A DNA stretch of 42,500 nt from Nemertoderma westbladi (taxonomy: Eukaryota; Xenacoelomorpha; Nemertodermatida; Nemertodermatidae). Below the pieces are notes generated by a model, which made no database searches, had not been told where the DNA came from, and worked only from the letters and a program-made list of their open reading frames with translations. Positions 41,708 to 42,500 of this stretch are shown piece by piece. The stretch spans positions 1 through 42,500 of the forward strand of contig JAUCBJ010003882.1 in NCBI GenBank assembly GCA_032718475.1, written 5' to 3'. Numbering within the stretch: the stretch's first letter is position 1; the number at the start of each line of letters is the position of its first letter. A program made the translations under genes and the position numbers.

Positions 41708-42500
41708 GACGCGGGAGAAGCTTTCTCGCTGGCGAAGTTTGCTGCGTACCAACAGCAACTGGAATGGAATTTGCAGCACACTAGTAATTACTAAACTTAT
41801 AACCCCCGGATTTACAAGGCGTGGGGCGTGCTACGGACCTTGATTCACCCAAATCCATGACAAACTCGACTAGTGGGTCTTTTATACTTTTACATTTTAG
41901 TGTAAATAACAGGTTGAAAACACAAAAAGTGGGTTATTCTGAAAATTTTGACTTTCACAAAATACGACTTTGTATCATTCGAAAGCTTTTAAAACGCTGA
42001 ATACAATGGTGGATAGTTTCCCAGCAGGAATATTATTATGTAAATGGGTAAATATATGTAAAAAAAACAATCACCGGTCCCAAGTGTAACATTAATGTGT
42101 AACAGCAGATTAACCAATAACATGGCCTGGTACAAATGTGTAACACGTTGTCCATTGGGTAACGCAATGTGTGAGCCAATCAGAATTGGTTCAAATGTTA
42201 GACGTCTAATTTCCACAAATTCCACAGTGTAACATTGCACAGTGTTACACCATTTTGGTACACTGCGGAAAATATTTCGAAAGTAACTCGTAATCTAAAA
42301 TTAATTATATCTTAGTCATTAGAGTATAATGCTCCTTGAATGCTTTAAGTGATCTTTGCAAAAATGGTGTACTGTATCTGTACACTGGTGAAATCTCGCT
42401 CGACGAGAGCGACCAGCTGTCTGTCCGATTGAGGATGAAAAGTTGCAAAACTAAAAATAACTGCTCGAGTTTTATTATTGCGCACACTAGTAGCTTTGAT

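Larger units (their letters stand above)
41316..42500. other. probable Artemis intron, repeat-bearing, no exon found
   Basis: Contains a 17-18 bp minisatellite (41502-41567) and a duplicated GGGAAAGGAGCAGGTT block (41597-41707). Near 42222-42252 it has several GTGTAAC/GTTACAC motifs that can pair (for example GTGTAAC and GTTACAC around ATTGCACA). No in-phase Artemis exon was recognised on the minus strand. Confidence 0.4.

Overview
The window is eukaryotic, most likely from an intron-rich marine invertebrate. The evidence is spliced genes with GT-AG (and one GC-AG) introns, animal-type receptors (LRR-Ig-FN3, TSP1), an Artemis-like DNA repair nuclease, non-LTR and hAT-type transposons, and long satellite arrays. 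AT-rich intergenic DNA, long poly-G tracts and abundant tandem repeats would fit a tunicate or another non-vertebrate deuterostome. That placement is inference, and I do not assign a species.

Layout. 1-1096 holds nothing recognised. 1097-2767 is a 30-bp minisatellite, followed by a tRNA-derived SINE-like segment and a doubly truncated non-LTR retrotransposon fragment (3379-5200). A gene on the minus strand ends at 6022: a 51-bp membrane-spanning exon (9119-9169) spliced to a large terminal exon (6022-8071) that encodes a roughly 680-residue Ser/Thr/Asp-rich tail with ten 11-residue repeats. 9170-12764 is AT-rich and repeat-bearing, with no convincing gene. 12765-19702 is a complete seven-exon plus-strand gene for a 795-residue type I receptor (LRRNT, about 13 LRRs, LRRCT, Ig, FN3, TM, tail). 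Its introns carry a foldback element, a 1-kb (ACAA)n array, poly-G tracts and a tRNA-like SINE. 20164-28510 is an 8.3-kb array of a 43-bp satellite with several higher-order zones. 30069-33164 (minus) is an uninterrupted 1031-codon frame for a secreted or surface protein with cadherin-like/VCBS-like repeats, a Trp/Pro-rich insertion and a TSP1 domain. 33818-38385 is a hAT-like element into which a full-length but decayed non-LTR retrotransposon (34474-38023) has inserted; both have recognisable target-site duplications. 39401-41315 (minus) holds the last three recognised exons of an Artemis (DCLRE1C) homologue, whose upstream exons lie beyond the right edge.

The genes do not form an operon or an obvious pathway. 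Two membrane proteins (tail gene on minus, LRR receptor on plus) are divergently arranged, and a third extracellular protein lies across the satellite. The Artemis homologue is a housekeeping repair gene. Exon structures were deduced by reading splice signals, phase and domain continuity by eye; no transcript or database evidence was available.
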